Shown here piece after piece: positions 54,547 to 62,882 of a stretch of DNA of 64,000 bases. Source of the stretch: Staphylococcus succinus. GTDB taxonomy: Bacteria > Bacillota > Bacilli > Staphylococcales > Staphylococcaceae. The notes beneath the pieces are model-generated. The model did no database searches and was not told where the DNA came from. It was given only the letters and a program-made list of their open reading frames with translations. The stretch lies in NCBI RefSeq assembly GCF_029024945.1, contig NZ_CP118976.1, forward strand, positions 1,798,001 to 1,862,000, read 5' to 3'. A program made the position numbers and the translations under genes. Each line of letters opens with the position of its first letter. Positions within the stretch are counted from its first letter, which is position 1.

Positions 54547-55089
54547 TTAAACTAAATCTTTAATAACTTTTTCACACTTTTCGATATGTTCGTCTCCAAC
54601 TTTTTTCATGAAATAGTAGCTGATAGACGCAGAAATAGCTTGCCCTACAAATGGAAACCATTTGGTTTGTTTTGCTGCAACACGTTTTGCTACATCTCGA
54701 ATAACTACTTTAAGGATTGCATTAGAAACTTTTTTGCCAATAAACTGACTTCCTTGAATCGCTGCAGCCGCAAATATACGTTCTCTCATGTCTTCTTTCA
54801 TAGAATTTACCTGTTTATGATCAAGACCGTAAATTTTATTCACATCTTCAATGATGTCTCTCATAATTTTTATATCTACACCAAAATCTAAACCAGGAAT
54901 AGGCACAACACTTATTCCTGATGATAGTAATGATTTTTTCTTCACTAAAGTCTGAGCACGTTCGCGACGTTCCTCAATTTCTATATTTGTAGTTGGTAGA
55001 TTGCTTTTATTTCTTACATCTTCAATATCTAATACTTTATTACCTAATTTTTGTGTAACATTGTTTGTGATTTTATTTTTAAAGCTCAT
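54547..55089 (-). CDS. DUF697-like membrane-associated protein
   Basis: The 180-residue protein has a charged N-terminal third and a C-terminal hydrophobic-helical domain with V-V-P-I-P-G-L-D-F-G-V-D-I near residue 60 and W-F-P-F-V-G-Q-A-I-S-A near 140, resembling DUF697/EcsC-type domains often linked to small GTPases, though no GTPase is fused here. AAGGAG precedes the ATG at 55089; an upstream in-frame GTG overlaps the ribosome binding site. Function unknown. Confidence 0.75.
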   Translation of the reverse strand: MSFKNKITNNVTQKLGNKVLDIEDVRNKSNLPTTNIEIEERRERAQTLVKKKSLLSSGISVVPIPGLDFGVDIKIMRDIIEDVNKIYGLDHKQVNSMKEDMRERIFAAAAIQGSQFIGKKVSNAILKVVIRDVAKRVAAKQTKWFPFVGQAISASISYYFMKKVGDEHIEKCEKVIKDLV

Positions 55090-55145
55090 TATATTCACTC
55101 CTTAGTAAATTAGCCACTTTAAAATAATACCCGTTTTAAACAAAT

Positions 55146-56315
55146 TTATTGTATTTTAACAAAAATAGCTTTTAAATATTTAGATGGTTTATAGTGTGCA
55201 TGTGTTTTAAAATCTTTAGGAAGTCCCATCACATCTACGATTTCAAAATCTACACCTTCAGCTGTCAAAGTTTCATTAACTACATTTTTAAATGCTTTTA
55301 AAGAAAAAGTACTATTATTTGTACACAATAATAATGTACCTTGTGGCGCAAGTATATCAAGCGCACCATTAATCAATTTGTCATAGTCTTTCAATACTGA
55401 GAACGTTTTTTTCTTGTTTCTTGCAAAACTTGGGGGATCAATAACAATTGTGTCATAGACTAAATCATGACGTTTTGCATAACCATAAAAATCAAATGTA
55501 TCCATAACATATATATATTGTGATTTAGGGTCAATCGCATTAACACCAAAGTTCTCTTCTGTAAGTGCACGGGAACGATTTGCTAAGTCAACACTAGTCG
55601 TTACTTTAGCATTTTCTGCTGCAACAACTGAGAACGCACCAGTATAACTAAACACATTCAATAAATTTTTATCTTGAGCATATTGATCTTTTAATTTTTT
55701 TCTTACTTCTCTTTGATCTAAAAAGATTCCCGTCATAGGTCCATCATTTAAGTGAACATTATAGAAAGTAAAGTTTTCTTCGATAATAATTGGAAACTCT
55801 GGTGCCTCACCATCTACAAATCCACCTTCAATTTCAGAATCTTTAAATCGCATTTTCTCAAAAACTGAAGTATAACCAAAAACAGATTTCAATGCAGATA
55901 ACACATTATAACGGAACTTATGAATACCTTTTGAATACCATTGAATTAAATAATGGCCATCATAATTATCGATTGTTAGACCACCGACGCCGTCTCCTTC
56001 TCCATTGAAAACTCTAAATGCATTTGTACCGTCTACATGATAGAAGTATTCACGTTCGCTTTTGGCTGTTTCGAACAATCTTTCAAAAAATGTTGTATTA
56101 ATCACTTCATCTTTATCATAACTAAGTACCCAGCCGATGCCTTTGTGCTGACGCCCTACATATGCAGATGCAATATATTTTCCTTGATCATTTACGAGAT
56201 TAAATAAGTCCCCTTCTTTCAAATGATCTTGAGAATATATATCCTCTTCATCTATCAAAGGGTATTGATTTAAATACTTCGTTTCTTTACCTTTATTTAA
56301 TGTGGCAGTTTTCAT
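55146..56315 (-). CDS. Class I SAM-dependent rRNA methyltransferase, RlmI-like
   Basis: The 389-residue protein has an N-terminal PUA-like domain (1 to about 75), an intermediate region with G-D-G-V-G-G-L-T-I-D-N-Y and a Rossmann methylase domain with N-V-F-S-Y-T-G-A-F (motif I near 215) and I-D-P-P-S-F-A-R near 290. This is the RlmI (23S m5C1962) family architecture; the exact rRNA site in Staphylococcus is not proven by sequence. It precedes the DUF697-like gene by 56 bases. Confidence 0.88.
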   Translation of the reverse strand: MKTATLNKGKETKYLNQYPLIDEEDIYSQDHLKEGDLFNLVNDQGKYIASAYVGRQHKGIGWVLSYDKDEVINTTFFERLFETAKSEREYFYHVDGTNAFRVFNGEGDGVGGLTIDNYDGHYLIQWYSKGIHKFRYNVLSALKSVFGYTSVFEKMRFKDSEIEGGFVDGEAPEFPIIIEENFTFYNVHLNDGPMTGIFLDQREVRKKLKDQYAQDKNLLNVFSYTGAFSVVAAENAKVTTSVDLANRSRALTEENFGVNAIDPKSQYIYVMDTFDFYGYAKRHDLVYDTIVIDPPSFARNKKKTFSVLKDYDKLINGALDILAPQGTLLLCTNNSTFSLKAFKNVVNETLTAEGVDFEIVDVMGLPKDFKTHAHYKPSKYLKAIFVKIQ

Positions 56316-56688
56316 AAAATTATGTCAGCCTTTCTTCTATTAATTATTTTTTATTTTTTCACTTATTCATCTTATCATCTCAGCTGCTTTGTAACACCAT
56401 TAATATTTACACAAGTCAAATCTTAATTTTCGATTTGTTGTTAAAATAACCTTACTTTATTAAATTATATTCCCTATTGTACTATTTAAACATTTTCCAT
56501 CCTAATATAATATAAAATTCTAACTTCATAATTTATTTTCAAAAATCAGCAATTCAAATGTGATACTTAGTATGCATACTTGTACACCTTTATATCAATT
56601 ACACCTCTTTATAAAAATACAAAAAATAAAACCTATCTTCCAACCAATTTGGAAGATAGGTTAAGTCAAACTACACTATTTTAATCAA
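56316..56688. other. Intergenic region upstream of the RlmI-like gene
   Basis: Contains the terminator of the upstream membrane protein gene (56630-56662) and a 12-base palindrome AGTATGCATACT near 56569-56580. A 7-codon minus-strand frame behind AAAGGTG lies over that palindrome but is too short to call. Remainder AT-rich with nothing recognised. Confidence 0.5.
56630..56662 (-). terminator. Terminator of the polytopic membrane protein gene
   Basis: Minus-strand stem AACCTATCTTCCAA / TTGGAAGATAGGTT followed by TTATTTTTTG. Confidence 0.9.
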
Positions 56689-57990
56689 TTAATATTCTGC
56701 TGGTTCACGTAATTTTATGATGAATCCTACTATAATTGCTATCAGCATCATAAACAGTATTGGTGTAATAAACGTTGATAATAATAATCCATGAACCATG
56801 ATGTTTACAAATTCAGTAACTAACTTAAAGAATAAAAAACTTACCATAAATAATTGTAGATAATAAAATCTACCTTTTAAATAGTTTGTTAATGTCGTTA
56901 AAATATAAATTATTATAATAATCATTAACAAGAATAAAGTAATCCACTCAATAACATATTGTGTTTGAGAAATTTCCCAATCACCAGAAACAAATAATGA
57001 ATTTCTATTATTAAATTCAATCAAAGTAAAGAATAAGAGAATTGCTCCACAGAATAATTCTACATATGCAGATTTAAGCCACTTCGGTTTCTTCATCCAA
57101 TTTGGTACATCATCTTCTTGAATATCAATAATGTCTTTCCATTTTTTAATGAATTTATCCTTTTTATCCCTAGCTTTTTGAATATCTACACTTCTACGTG
57201 TTTTACGTGTAAATTCTGTTGTTTTGTCTTGTAAATCTTTCCAATATTCTTTTGTTTGAGTAGTTACTGCACCTTTACTCGTTCTAGATAATTCCGGTTC
57301 TTCTTCGCCGAGTTCTTGTTTCGTTAATGGCAATGATCTTCTTAGGAATAAGAAGTTCCAAATTGACATTTGTCCAAGTAACCACATAATAATGAAAAAC
57401 GTGTTAACACTCAGAATATCAATTGGTACAATTTGATCACTATCTATTCTTCCATATAACACAATTTGTGTTAATAAATAACTTATGCCATAAGTGAAAA
57501 TAATCCATAAATAATGATATTTTCTATGATCCGTATTTAATTCATCTTTATAAACAATGTAACCTATATGCACCGCAAAAGGTATCACAAAAATAATAGC
57601 AAAAAAGCTATAAACTTGTGTCATGAGTATAAGCGTTATAATGAAGAAAAGAATACCAATAACTAAAAAGAAAATTGAAATATCATAGTCATATCTCGTT
57701 GTTCTAAATAGCGTGAAGCCAATAAGTATTAACGCAATACCAAACAAAAGAATCAAGATTGCGCTTACTACAGGAAAGTTCCCTATATAATTACTCATCA
57801 CCCTAATAATTTCACTGAAAAACGCGTTTATAAAATCCCACACATTATGAATATGTAATTCAATCTTACCTTTACCATTTAATTTATGAATTAAAGGTAA
57901 ATTAATTAAAATGATGAGACTTGTGAAAAGCGAAACGATGCCTATAATATAACTATACAGTATCTCAGCGTGTTTCTTAAAAAAAGACAT
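56689..57990 (-). CDS. Polytopic membrane protein; possible AuxA
   Basis: The 433-residue protein has about ten membrane helices in two groups, five to six before residue 215 and four after residue 310, separated by a charged cytoplasmic loop (about 220-305) rich in K, R and D. GAGGTGA precedes the ATG at 57990, so the 11-codon longer frame is rejected. By position between the RlmI-like gene and the thiamine-transport genes it matches the S. aureus gene I recall as auxA, a factor stabilising lipoteichoic acid; that identity is unverified. No enzymatic motif is visible. Confidence 0.75.
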   Translation of the reverse strand: MSFFKKHAEILYSYIIGIVSLFTSLIILINLPLIHKLNGKGKIELHIHNVWDFINAFFSEIIRVMSNYIGNFPVVSAILILLFGIALILIGFTLFRTTRYDYDISIFFLVIGILFFIITLILMTQVYSFFAIIFVIPFAVHIGYIVYKDELNTDHRKYHYLWIIFTYGISYLLTQIVLYGRIDSDQIVPIDILSVNTFFIIMWLLGQMSIWNFLFLRRSLPLTKQELGEEEPELSRTSKGAVTTQTKEYWKDLQDKTTEFTRKTRRSVDIQKARDKKDKFIKKWKDIIDIQEDDVPNWMKKPKWLKSAYVELFCGAILLFFTLIEFNNRNSLFVSGDWEISQTQYVIEWITLFLLMIIIIIYILTTLTNYLKGRFYYLQLFMVSFLFFKLVTEFVNIMVHGLLLSTFITPILFMMLIAIIVGFIIKLREPAEY

Positions 57991-58179
57991 ACCATTCACC
58001 TCAAAGTTATTATATATGAACATTTTGTTCTTGTCTTTAATAATCTAATAAATAAGTCTATAGTATGATATAAAATAGTTGTATAGTCAAAATTCCACAT
58101 AATTTATACTATTAAACAATTATTTCATAAAAAGTATAAAAACGCATGGGCTATATACAATTTATATTTCTTCCCTTTT

Positions 58180-58204
58180 GTTTAATTACTCAATTCCGTG
58201 GTAT
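58180..58204 (+). promoter_or_regulatory. Sigma-B-like promoter
   Basis: GTTTAA, a 13-base spacer and TGGTAT fit the sigma-B consensus (GTTTAA N12-15 GGGTAT) with one mismatch. It lies 43 bases before the ATG of the 43-residue protein gene, with nothing in between, and points at it. Confidence 0.65.
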
Positions 58205-58247
58205 TAAATTAATATATTCTACTTAAAGTTTAAGGAGTGTTGAAATT

Positions 58248-58379
58248 ATGAGTAAAGAAGAATTAAACAAAGAAGCAGCTGAAAAAGCTAAAGCGGCTGA
58301 AGATAAATTAAAAGAGCAACAATCATCAAATGATGGTGAGGAAGAAACTAAAAAAAATATCCAAGATACGTTGGATTAA
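58248..58379 (+). CDS. Small highly charged protein, probably stress-induced
   Basis: The 43-residue protein starts M-S-K-E-E-L-N-K-E-A-A-E-K-A-K and ends N-I-Q-D-T-L-D; it is 40% K/E/D, predicted helical then disordered, without cysteine, aromatic residues or a membrane segment. TAAGGAG lies 9-10 bases before the ATG, a sigma-B-like promoter upstream and a strong terminator after it, so it is a complete monocistronic unit. I do not recognise the family. Confidence 0.8.
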   Translation: MSKEELNKEAAEKAKAAEDKLKEQQSSNDGEEETKKNIQDTLD

Positions 58380-58400
58380 GACAATAAACGATTCACTTTG

Positions 58401-58431
58401 AGTAAGCCGAACTACTTCGGCTTACTTTTTT
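58401..58431 (+). terminator. Terminator of the small charged protein gene
   Basis: Stem AGTAAGCCGA / TCGGCTTACT with a short loop and TTTTTT. Confidence 0.92.
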
Positions 58432-58574
58432 AATACACTTCCCTACCTTAGTTTAGCAATACACTTCCCTGCTTTCTCTATTGATTAATATTCTTATTAT
58501 CCTCCAATTTTAAATTGAGAACTTGACAGAACTAGCGAAAAATCATACATTATAGTTAAATTTAAATATAATAT

Positions 58575-58666
58575 TCGCACTAGGGGTGTTTAGTGACTGA
58601 GATGAGGTATACCCTCAAACCCTTTGAACCTGATCTAGATTAAACTAGCGTAGGAAAGTGTATTGC
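58575..58666 (+). promoter_or_regulatory. TPP riboswitch (THI element)
   Basis: The conserved blocks GGGGTG, CTGAGATGAGG, ACCC and TGAACCTGATCTAG, then GCGTAGGAAAGTG, are present in the right order and spacing. It binds thiamine pyrophosphate and, with the terminator at 58709-58740, should shut off ykoEDC when thiamine is plentiful. Confidence 0.96.
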
Positions 58667-58708
58667 GATACCTTTTTCTTTTATTGGTATCCCTATGCCA
58701 CTATTTAA

Positions 58709-58740
58709 ACGCGCAACTTTCTAGAAGGTTGTGCGTTTTT
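58709..58740 (+). terminator. Riboswitch-controlled terminator before ykoE
   Basis: Stem ACGCGCAACTTT / AAGGTTGTGCGT followed by T-run, 43 bases after the TPP aptamer and 20 before ykoE. Confidence 0.9.
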
Positions 58741-58759
58741 TATATAGGAGGAAAAGATC

Positions 58760-59335
58760 ATGACAAAAGGTTTAAAGCTTTCTGAAATACTCGTAACTGT
58801 ATTAATTGCGGTTGTTTTCGCAGTGATATACAACATTTGGAATTTCGTCTACAAAGCTGTACAAATTACCGGACTACATTTTGAAGAATTGACGTATGGC
58901 GCATGGTTCATGGCAGCTGTCGTTGCTTATCTTATTATCCCTAAAGCTGGTATTGCTATTTTAGCTGAATTTGCTGCAGGAGCTGGTGAAACTATAATTA
59001 TGGGACGTTTTGATATAGCCACTATAATTTATGCTTTATTACAAGGTTTAGCTTGTGAAATTATATTTGCTATTTTTAAATATAAATCTCGGACTGCTAT
59101 GGTTGCCATGTTAGCTGGACTTTTAGCTGCAGTAGCTACATTACCGATTGACTTCGCTTATGGTTATCTTTCAGAAATTGCTGGATGGAATCTCGCATTA
59201 TATATTGGTTTTAGACTTATAAGTGGCATCGTTGTTGCTGGACTTTTATCTTATTATATCGTAAAAGCCTTAGATCAAACCGGTGTAACTAAATTGTTTA
59301 GACCAGCTAGTCAAAGCGATTACGACAACTTATAA
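58760..59335 (+). CDS. ykoE: ECF transporter S component YkoE (thiamine precursor)
   Basis: The 191-residue membrane protein has five to six helices and the YkoE signature region F-A-A-G-A-G-E-T near residue 75. YkoE is the substrate-specificity subunit of an ECF transporter for hydroxymethylpyrimidine or a related thiamine precursor. First gene after the TPP riboswitch; AGGAGG before the ATG. The usual Bacillus partner ykoF (periplasmic-side binder) is absent here. Confidence 0.93.
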   Translation: MTKGLKLSEILVTVLIAVVFAVIYNIWNFVYKAVQITGLHFEELTYGAWFMAAVVAYLIIPKAGIAILAEFAAGAGETIIMGRFDIATIIYALLQGLACEIIFAIFKYKSRTAMVAMLAGLLAAVATLPIDFAYGYLSEIAGWNLALYIGFRLISGIVVAGLLSYYIVKALDQTGVTKLFRPASQSDYDNL

Positions 59336-59347
59336 GGAGCAATTTCG

Positions 59348-60766
59348 TTGATAGTAACAAAAAATTTACGTCTAAAATATCCAAATGCGCAGCATAAAAT
59401 ATTTGATAATTTAAGTATTAATATAAACGATAAAGAAAAAGTATTACTTTTAGGACCTTCTGGTTCTGGAAAAAGTACGTTACTGAATGTCTTGAGTGGT
59501 ATTGTGCCTAATCTTATTGATTTACCTATGAAATATGACGAGTTACACATTGACCATAACTGTGGCGTTATTTTTCAAGATCCAGATAGTCAATTTTGTA
59601 TGCCAAAAGTTTATGAAGAATTGGCTTTTGTTTTAGAAAATTTAAATATCCCTCGTATTAACATGGACGAAAAAATTAAAGCGGCCCTCACAGCGGTAGG
59701 TCTTAATGTAGATAAAGATCAATATATTAACCAATTAAGTGGCGGTATGAAACAAAAACTGGCAATTGCAGAAACACTTTTGCAACAGGCAGATACTTTA
59801 TTTTTAGATGAACCCACAGCTATGTTAGATGTAGAAGCAACTGCTGACTTATGGCAAAAAATTAAGGCATTGTGGAAAGATCAAACTGTACTTATTGTAG
59901 AACATAAAGTGGAACATATATGGCAACATATAGATCGTGTGCTTTTGTTTAATTACAACGGGGAAATCATTGCTGACGAATCCCCAACAAAGATGCTTAG
60001 AGACTATGAGGACCTATTAACAGAATATGGTGTATGGCATCCAAATGCTTGGCAATACGCCCCTAAACCCTCTACATGTACAAATACGGAGATATTACCA
60101 ACAAATAGTAACTTTAAATTCAATCAAGTTACAGTCAAAAGGGGCAAGCGTAAACTGTTACGTATTTCAGAACACATCATCAACACTGGTGATTGGATTA
60201 CTATTACTGGACCAAACGGTAGTGGTAAAACTACATTATTAGAGTCGATGATGCAACTAATTAAATATGAAGGAAAAATGTATATTAATGATTACCCTTT
60301 AACTAAAATCAAAGATGCAGCAAAACATATGTATTTAGTGTATCAAAATCCAGAATTACAATTTATAACAAATTCTGTTTTCGAAGAAATTTTCATTCAA
60401 TATAAAAATCATTCTATTTCTAAAGACGATGCTATACAAGAGACGGTAGAAATGCTCAAAACGTTAAATTTAGAAAATGTACAATCACAACATCCATATG
60501 AATTATCAATGGGACAAAAACGAAGATTAAGTGTGGCTATTGCATTGAGCTCGTCTTCTACTTTTATTTTATTAGACGAACCAACTTTCGGACTCGACAG
60601 TCATAATACGTTTAACCTAATTAAGTTATTTCAAAAACGCATTCAACACGGACAAACTATTATTATGGTAACGCATGACTCAGAGCTTATTTCTAGGTAT
60701 CCAACCCATAGGCTACATGTGGATCAACATCAATTATATGAATTAAAGGGTGGTACTCATGTTTGA
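59348..60766 (+). CDS. ykoD: ECF transporter ATPase YkoD (two ABC domains)
   Basis: The 472-residue protein fuses two ABC ATPases: first Walker A G-P-S-G-S-G-K-S-T near residue 36, L-S-G-G-M-K-Q and L-D-E-P-T-A-M; second G-P-N-G-S-G-K-T-T near 288, L-S-M-G-Q-K-R-R and L-D-E-P-T-F-G. It energises YkoE/YkoC. Start is TTG with AAGGAG nine bases upstream, 12 bases after ykoE. Confidence 0.94.
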   Translation: MIVTKNLRLKYPNAQHKIFDNLSININDKEKVLLLGPSGSGKSTLLNVLSGIVPNLIDLPMKYDELHIDHNCGVIFQDPDSQFCMPKVYEELAFVLENLNIPRINMDEKIKAALTAVGLNVDKDQYINQLSGGMKQKLAIAETLLQQADTLFLDEPTAMLDVEATADLWQKIKALWKDQTVLIVEHKVEHIWQHIDRVLLFNYNGEIIADESPTKMLRDYEDLLTEYGVWHPNAWQYAPKPSTCTNTEILPTNSNFKFNQVTVKRGKRKLLRISEHIINTGDWITITGPNGSGKTTLLESMMQLIKYEGKMYINDYPLTKIKDAAKHMYLVYQNPELQFITNSVFEEIFIQYKNHSISKDDAIQETVEMLKTLNLENVQSQHPYELSMGQKRRLSVAIALSSSSTFILLDEPTFGLDSHNTFNLIKLFQKRIQHGQTIIMVTHDSELISRYPTHRLHVDQHQLYELKGGTHV

Positions 60767-61565
60767 AATGTGGAAAAAGCACTATTCTTTTATAGATGAT
60801 GTTAATATCATCACGAAACTTATAATTGCAGTACTATTATTTTTCTTTGTTATTTTCATTCATCAATTTGATTATATGATTTATTTAACATTATTAACGC
60901 TCGTCTTTTTATTACTTTTTAATGGTTTGAAACTCAAAATAACCTTAGTTTTTGTGTTTTTTACTGTTATATTTAGTTTGATATCAGCATTATTCATGAT
61001 TTTTTATGGTTCTGGGACACATATGATTTTCCAATTAGGCTTTATAAAGATAACTACAGAAAGTTTATATCGAGGCTTACATTTAGCTATGCGTACATCA
61101 ACTGTATCTTTTTTTGGGATTTTAATTGCTTTTACTTCTCAAATCGTGATGATTTTTTACAGTCTCATGCAGCATTTGAAAGTTAAACCGAAGATAGCTT
61201 ATGCTTTTATGGCGGCTATAAGAATGGTTCCATTGATGTTTACATCTTTAGTCCAACTTAGACGCTCATTAAAAATGCGCTATCAAATGATTGATAAATC
61301 AAACTACACAGGTTTTAAACGTATTAAACATATCGTTATTCCCTTACTAAGCCAAAATATTAGAAAAGCACATCAACTGTCAGTTGCTATGGAAAAAAAA
61401 GGATTCAAAGATGGACCTAGAACCTACTACTATAATACTTCTTTCTCATATAAAGATATTATACTCATAGTAGCTGTTGGTGCTATCATACTCCTCACTT
61501 ATGTATTAGCACACTTCATCCCTATAACTGGTATTGAAGATGTACGTCTGACAAGTATTTATTAA
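60759..61565 (+). CDS. ykoC: ECF transporter T component YkoC
   Basis: The 268-residue membrane protein has five to six helices and the A-x-R-x-x-P-L coupling motif (M-A-A-I-R-M-V-P-L near residue 155), typical of EcfT. It connects YkoD to YkoE. AAAGGGTGG precedes the ATG at 60759, which overlaps the end of ykoD by eight bases; a GTG three codons upstream is less likely. Confidence 0.92.
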   Translation: MFEMWKKHYSFIDDVNIITKLIIAVLLFFFVIFIHQFDYMIYLTLLTLVFLLLFNGLKLKITLVFVFFTVIFSLISALFMIFYGSGTHMIFQLGFIKITTESLYRGLHLAMRTSTVSFFGILIAFTSQIVMIFYSLMQHLKVKPKIAYAFMAAIRMVPLMFTSLVQLRRSLKMRYQMIDKSNYTGFKRIKHIVIPLLSQNIRKAHQLSVAMEKKGFKDGPRTYYYNTSFSYKDIILIVAVGAIILLTYVLAHFIPITGIEDVRLTSIY

Positions 61566-61567
61566 AT

Positions 61568-61602
61568 AAAAAAGCAGATGACGTTGCCGTCATCTGCTTT
61601 TA
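61568..61602. terminator. Bidirectional terminator between ykoC and purD
   Basis: Perfect dyad AAAAGCAGATGACG / CGTCATCTGCTTTT with a four-base loop, between convergent genes. Confidence 0.93.
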
Positions 61603-61621
61603 GTTTATGCATCTATATACT

Positions 61622-62860
61622 TTAACGAATCGCTTTATCGCTGATATCTTTACGATAAAATAAGGCATCGCTTTTAATTTGCTCTACTGCTTCATAAGCT
61701 TTAGCTTTAGCGCTAGCAATATCTGATCCTTCACCTAGTGCTAAAATGACACGTCCACCTGATGTTACGTAAGTATCTTCTTCTTTTTTCAAGCCACTTA
61801 CGAAATAATTACCATCAAGATTGAAACCTGAAACAGCCTTACCTTTTTCGTAGTTAGCAGGATACCCTTTTGAGGCTAACATGACACCAACTACTGATTG
61901 CGATTTCCATTGGAATGCGATAGGCTGTTTTGCTTCTAAATCAAGAATATGTTGCATTAAATCGCTTTCCATTCGAGTTAACAGTACTTGTGCTTCTGGA
62001 TCACCAAAACGTGCATTAAATTCAATCACTTTCGGTCCTTCAGCAGTTATAATAGCACCAATATATAATACTCCAAAGAATGAGTATCCTTCAGCAAGCA
62101 TTGCTTTTGCTATAGGTTGTGCTATTTCATCATTAGTACGTTGTAGAATCGTTTGATCTATATGTGGTACTGGGCAATATGCACCCATTCCACCTGTATT
62201 TGGTCCTAAATCGTTATCAAATGCGCGTTTATGATCTTGTGCGATGCAATCAAATGGTACTGCATAATCACCATTGACAAAGGTCATCAATGAGAATTCT
62301 TCACCTTCAAGAAATTGTTCGAATACTACAACACCTTGCTCTTCAGGATACAATTCTTCGACACCAGCAACAGCTTCTTCATAAGTTGTCGCTATAATAA
62401 CACCCTTGCCTGCTGCTAACCCATCTTTTTTTAATACAACTGGATATTCACATGATTCAATGTAAGCCAATGCATGTTGTTTATTTGTAATTTCTTTATA
62501 TTCTGCAGTTGGAATTTCATACTTTTCCATTAATTGCTTAGCAAATAATTTAGAGCCCTCAATTTGAGCAGCAGCCTTATTAGGTCCAAACACCTTAATA
62601 TCTTCTTCTTGGAGTTTATCTGCTAAACCTTCTGTTAATGGTTGCTCAGGACCAATAACTACCCATTCAATATCATTTTGTTTTGCAAAGGTCACAATTT
62701 GCTCATGATCTGTTTCTGCTATATGAGTATGAACTTGTGCAACTTCTGTCATGGCATCATTACCTGGAATTGCAAATATTTTTGTAACAAGCGGGGATTG
62801 CTTTAATTTATGTGCTAATACATGTTCCCTACCACCTGCACCAATTACTAGTACCTTCAT
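61622..62860 (-). CDS. purD: Phosphoribosylamine-glycine ligase
   Basis: PurD joins glycine to phosphoribosylamine (GAR synthesis), step two of purine biosynthesis. The 412-residue ATP-grasp enzyme has G-G-R-E-H at the N-terminus, K-K-D-G-L-A-A-G-K-G-V near 145 and E-F-N-A-R-F-G-D-P-E near 285. A GGAGGCAA region lies before the ATG; it follows purH by 22 bases as the last gene of the pur operon. Confidence 0.96.
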   Translation of the reverse strand: MKVLVIGAGGREHVLAHKLKQSPLVTKIFAIPGNDAMTEVAQVHTHIAETDHEQIVTFAKQNDIEWVVIGPEQPLTEGLADKLQEEDIKVFGPNKAAAQIEGSKLFAKQLMEKYEIPTAEYKEITNKQHALAYIESCEYPVVLKKDGLAAGKGVIIATTYEEAVAGVEELYPEEQGVVVFEQFLEGEEFSLMTFVNGDYAVPFDCIAQDHKRAFDNDLGPNTGGMGAYCPVPHIDQTILQRTNDEIAQPIAKAMLAEGYSFFGVLYIGAIITAEGPKVIEFNARFGDPEAQVLLTRMESDLMQHILDLEAKQPIAFQWKSQSVVGVMLASKGYPANYEKGKAVSGFNLDGNYFVSGLKKEEDTYVTSGGRVILALGEGSDIASAKAKAYEAVEQIKSDALFYRKDISDKAIR

Positions 62861-62882
62861 ATAATAATTGCCTCCGATTTCC

